Assembly: GCF_900091465.1 (NCBI RefSeq) | Contig: NZ_FMHV01000001.1 | Coordinates: 1 to 9,780 of the forward strand | DNA length: 9,780 bases | From: Micromonospora rhizosphaerae | GTDB taxonomy: Bacteria; Actinomycetota; Actinomycetes; Mycobacteriales; Micromonosporaceae | Reading direction: 5' to 3' | Shown: one piece after another, positions 8,006 through 9,780 of the stretch | Position numbering within the stretch: the first letter of the stretch is position 1 | How the letters are laid out: each line of letters opens with the position of its first letter | Notes under the pieces: model-generated | Database searches by the model: none | Seen by the model: only the letters and a program-made list of their open reading frames with translations | Told to the model about the DNA's origin: nothing | Translations under genes and position numbers: made by a program

Positions 8006-9404
8006 CGGGGCTTCGGCTCGGCGGGGCGCTCGGCGCCGTAGAGCCAGGCGTCGAAGAGCGGACGCAGCGGCCGGCCGGCCACCCGTTCGGCGTACGCGAC
8101 GAAGTCGGCGGTGGTGACGGTGCCGTCCCGGTGCTCGGCCGTCCAGCCGCGCATGATGCGGAAGAAGGTGTCGTCGCCGACCGCGCGGCGCAGCGCGTGC
8201 ACGGCCAGTGCCCCGCGCTTGTAGACGGCGTCGCCGAACATCGCCGGCCGGCCCGGGTCCACCGACGGCTTGGTCCAGTCGGTCGCCGCGTACTCGGCGA
8301 TGAAGGCCTCCGCCACGGGGCGTCCGCCGTCGTGCTCGTCCCAGAGCCATTCCGCGTACGTGGCGAAGCCCTCGTTGAGCCACAGGTCGCTCCACCGGGC
8401 CACCGAGACGCTGTCGCCGAACCACTGGTGGGCCAGCTCGTGCGCGACCACGGTGGTGTTCGGCCGACCGGCGCGGAAGAAGCCCGGCCCGTAGACCGGC
8501 CGGGACTGGGTTTCCAGCGCGTACCGGATGCGCTCGTCGGCGATCGCGATGCCGCCGTACGCGGCGAACGGGTACGGCCCGAAGCGGTCGGTCAGGAAGT
8601 CCGCCACCTCCCCGGTCCGGGCGATCGAGGCGGCCGCCGGCCCGTCCGCCGGCAGCCCGGCGGCGACCGCGGTGACCATCGGCTTCCCGGCGTGCGTACC
8701 CGTCGACACCCGATAGTTCCCGATCACCAGCGTGGTCAGGTAGCTGGCCATCGGCGATCCCTCGGACCAGGTCCAGGTGGTCCAGCCGCCCCGGCTGGTC
8801 CGCCCGCGCAGCACGCCGTTGCTCAGCGCGGCGAGTCCGTCCGGACGGTGATCTCCAGGTCGTAGGTGGCCTTGTCGGACGGGTGGTCGTTGACCGGGAA
8901 CCAGGTGCTGGCCGACTCCGGCTGGCCGAGGGCGATCGCGCCGTCGGGCGTGGCGAGGAAGCCGCCGCTGCCCAGCTCGCCGCTGGGCAGCGGTCGCGGC
9001 ACCCCGGCGTACGCCACGTCGACGGTGAACTGCCTCCCCGACGGCAGCCCGTGCGCCGGGGTGACGACCAACTCGTTGCCGTCCCGCCGGTGCCTCGCCG
9101 GGGCGCCGTCGACGCGTACCTGATCGACGGTGAGGCCGGCGAGGTCCAGGTTGAACCGGGACAGCCCGGTGGTGGCGGTGGCGGTGACGGTCGCTTCGCC
9201 GGTGAGCCGGTCGCTCGCCGGGTCGTAGCGGACCCTCAGCTGGTAGCCGGCCACGTCGTAGCCGCCGTTGCCGGCCCCCGGCACGTACGGGTCACCCGCG
9301 TCGGCCGCCCCGGGGTGGAACCGCTCCTCGTCCGCCTGGGTGCACCCACCCAGCACCAGCGCCCCGACCAGCGCCGCCGCGCACCAGCCCCGACCCCACC
9401 TCAC
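8002..9404 (-). CDS. M1-family zinc metallopeptidase lipoprotein (one frameshift)
   Basis: A probable cell-surface aminopeptidase of 467 residues after repair. The GTG start at 9404 leads into a lipoprotein signal peptide (hydrophobic AAALVGALVLGGC, lipobox LGGC, then TQADEE), so the mature protein should be lipid-anchored outside the membrane. An N-terminal beta-rich domain follows, including WFPVNDHPSDKATYDLEI. The catalytic domain has HELAHQWFGD (H322, E323, H326) and, 18 residues later, the third zinc ligand in LWLNEGFATY (E345), the gluzincin arrangement. LETQ (E298) stands where classical M1 enzymes have GAMEN, a variant seen in actinobacterial relatives. Y395 in DAVYKRGALAVHAL is the likely transition-state Tyr. 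The frame breaks at about 8843-8844: one missing base turns ITVPDGLAALSNG into ITVRTDSPR-stop. Starts 33 bp after the guaB3 stop. Confidence 0.88.
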
Positions 9405-9410
9405 CGGCTG

Positions 9411-9416
9411 AGCCTA
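9411..9416 (-). promoter_or_regulatory. Candidate -10 of a leaderless M1 peptidase promoter
   Basis: TAGGCT on the minus strand lies at -12 to -7 from the GTG start, the position expected for a leaderless transcript, and no Shine-Dalgarno sequence precedes that GTG. The -35 is poor (TGACCT with a 19-base spacer). Read-through from guaB3, which ends at 9438, is the alternative. Confidence 0.3.
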
Positions 9417-9437
9417 AGCCGACGAACTGGGTCGAGG

Positions 9438-9780
9438 TCAGCGGTCAAGGACGAGGCCGACCTTCTGGAACTCCTTGAGGTCGCGATAGCCGCACTTGGC
9501 CATGGCCCGGCGCAGACCGCCGAACAGGTTGAGCTGGCCGTCGGGCTGGTCGGCCGGGCGAAGAGGAGCTGCTCCATCGGCCGATCGGCTCGTTCGCCAC
9601 CTCGAACGCGCCGCGCGGCAGCGACGGGTGGCTGGCGGCCGAGTGCCACCAGGCGCCACCGGCCGGTGCCTCCTCGCAGAGCGAGAGCGGCTCGCCGAGC
9701 ATCACCGCGTCGCGCCGCAGCCGAGCGCCTTGGCGATGTCGCCGGAGGTCCGGATGTCGCCGTCGGCGATCAGGTGCACG
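9438..9780 (-). CDS. guaB3: GuaB3 family IMP dehydrogenase-related protein, C-terminal part (three frameshifts)
   Basis: The 5' part is beyond the right edge; about 114 C-terminal residues are visible. The repaired sequence reads VHLIADGDIRTSGDIAKALG (the phosphate-binding part of the TIM barrel), then GADAVMLGEPL, HPSLPRGAF, GQLNLFGGLRRAMAKCGYRD and LKEFQKVGLVLDR at the stop. This matches the actinobacterial GuaB3 family, as in M. tuberculosis Rv3410c. GuaB3 is related to IMP dehydrogenase, but its reaction is less settled; a cyanobacterial member has been described as a GMP reductase. One base is missing at each of about 9711-9714, 9579-9580 and 9559, all in GC-rich runs. Compensating frames continue the homology without loss, so sequencing error is the likely cause. 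In mycobacteria it neighbours choD and guaB2, so guaB2 may lie further right, outside the window. Confidence 0.88.

Noticed and set aside
5048..9780. Programmed ribosomal frameshifting as an explanation
   Set aside because: Too many sites, in unrelated genes, in both directions, without slippery heptamers or downstream structures in common.

Overview
The window is very GC-rich, with strong third-position GC bias, GTG/TTG starts and leaderless-looking promoters. Together with its gene content, this points to an actinomycete. The ChoD, GuaB3 and LCP proteins look most like those of the Micromonosporaceae (Micromonospora/Salinispora type), but that placement is recalled resemblance, not a search result. 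It is a core chromosomal region. I see no mobile element, CRISPR array, phage gene, tRNA or rRNA.

Layout, left to right. (1) 1-372, minus: the start of an unrecognised gene that runs off the left edge. (2) 373-644: no gene, but an AT-rich island with an orphan promoter-like site and a hairpin. (3) 645-2853, minus: two tandem paralogous genes, each encoding a protein with two Nudix hydrolase domains, separated by an intergenic stretch with a hairpin and a possible 24-codon ORF. (4) 2998-3411, plus: a small PspC-domain membrane protein. (5) 3419-6738, minus: guaA (GMP synthase), preceded 74 bp upstream by a choD-like GMC/cholesterol-oxidase-family flavoenzyme. (6) 6882-7995, plus: an LCP (LytR-CpsA-Psr) cell-wall glycopolymer transferase, divergent from choD. 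(7) 8002-9404, minus: a secreted M1-family metallopeptidase lipoprotein. (8) 9438-9780, minus: the C-terminal part of guaB3, cut by the right edge. In Mycobacterium tuberculosis choD lies beside guaB3 and near guaB2 and guaA, so this is a recognisable actinobacterial purine locus. The two guanine-nucleotide genes (guaB3, guaA) are the metabolic core. The LCP, M1 and PspC genes act at the cell envelope.

The dominant oddity is the number of single-base indels. I count 16 places where a gene keeps homology only if the frame is shifted by one base: guaB3 3, the M1 peptidase 1, lcp 1, choD 9, guaA 1, Nudix-A 1. Thirteen are missing bases and three are extra bases, and nearly all lie in or beside G/C runs. 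Because the essential gene guaA is hit and the protein sequences are otherwise undamaged, I read this as an error-prone draft assembly rather than gene decay. Six genes therefore need joining across frames to be read correctly. Coordinates below span the whole repaired gene.

No convincing new biological system is visible. The best leads are regulatory: a palindrome sitting exactly on a predicted leaderless choD promoter, a dyad on the Nudix-B promoter, an orphan promoter plus hairpin at 494-582, and a symmetric palindrome carrying the stop codons of two convergent genes. A second lead is the duplicated double-Nudix pair, in which one domain has lost a metal-binding glutamate.
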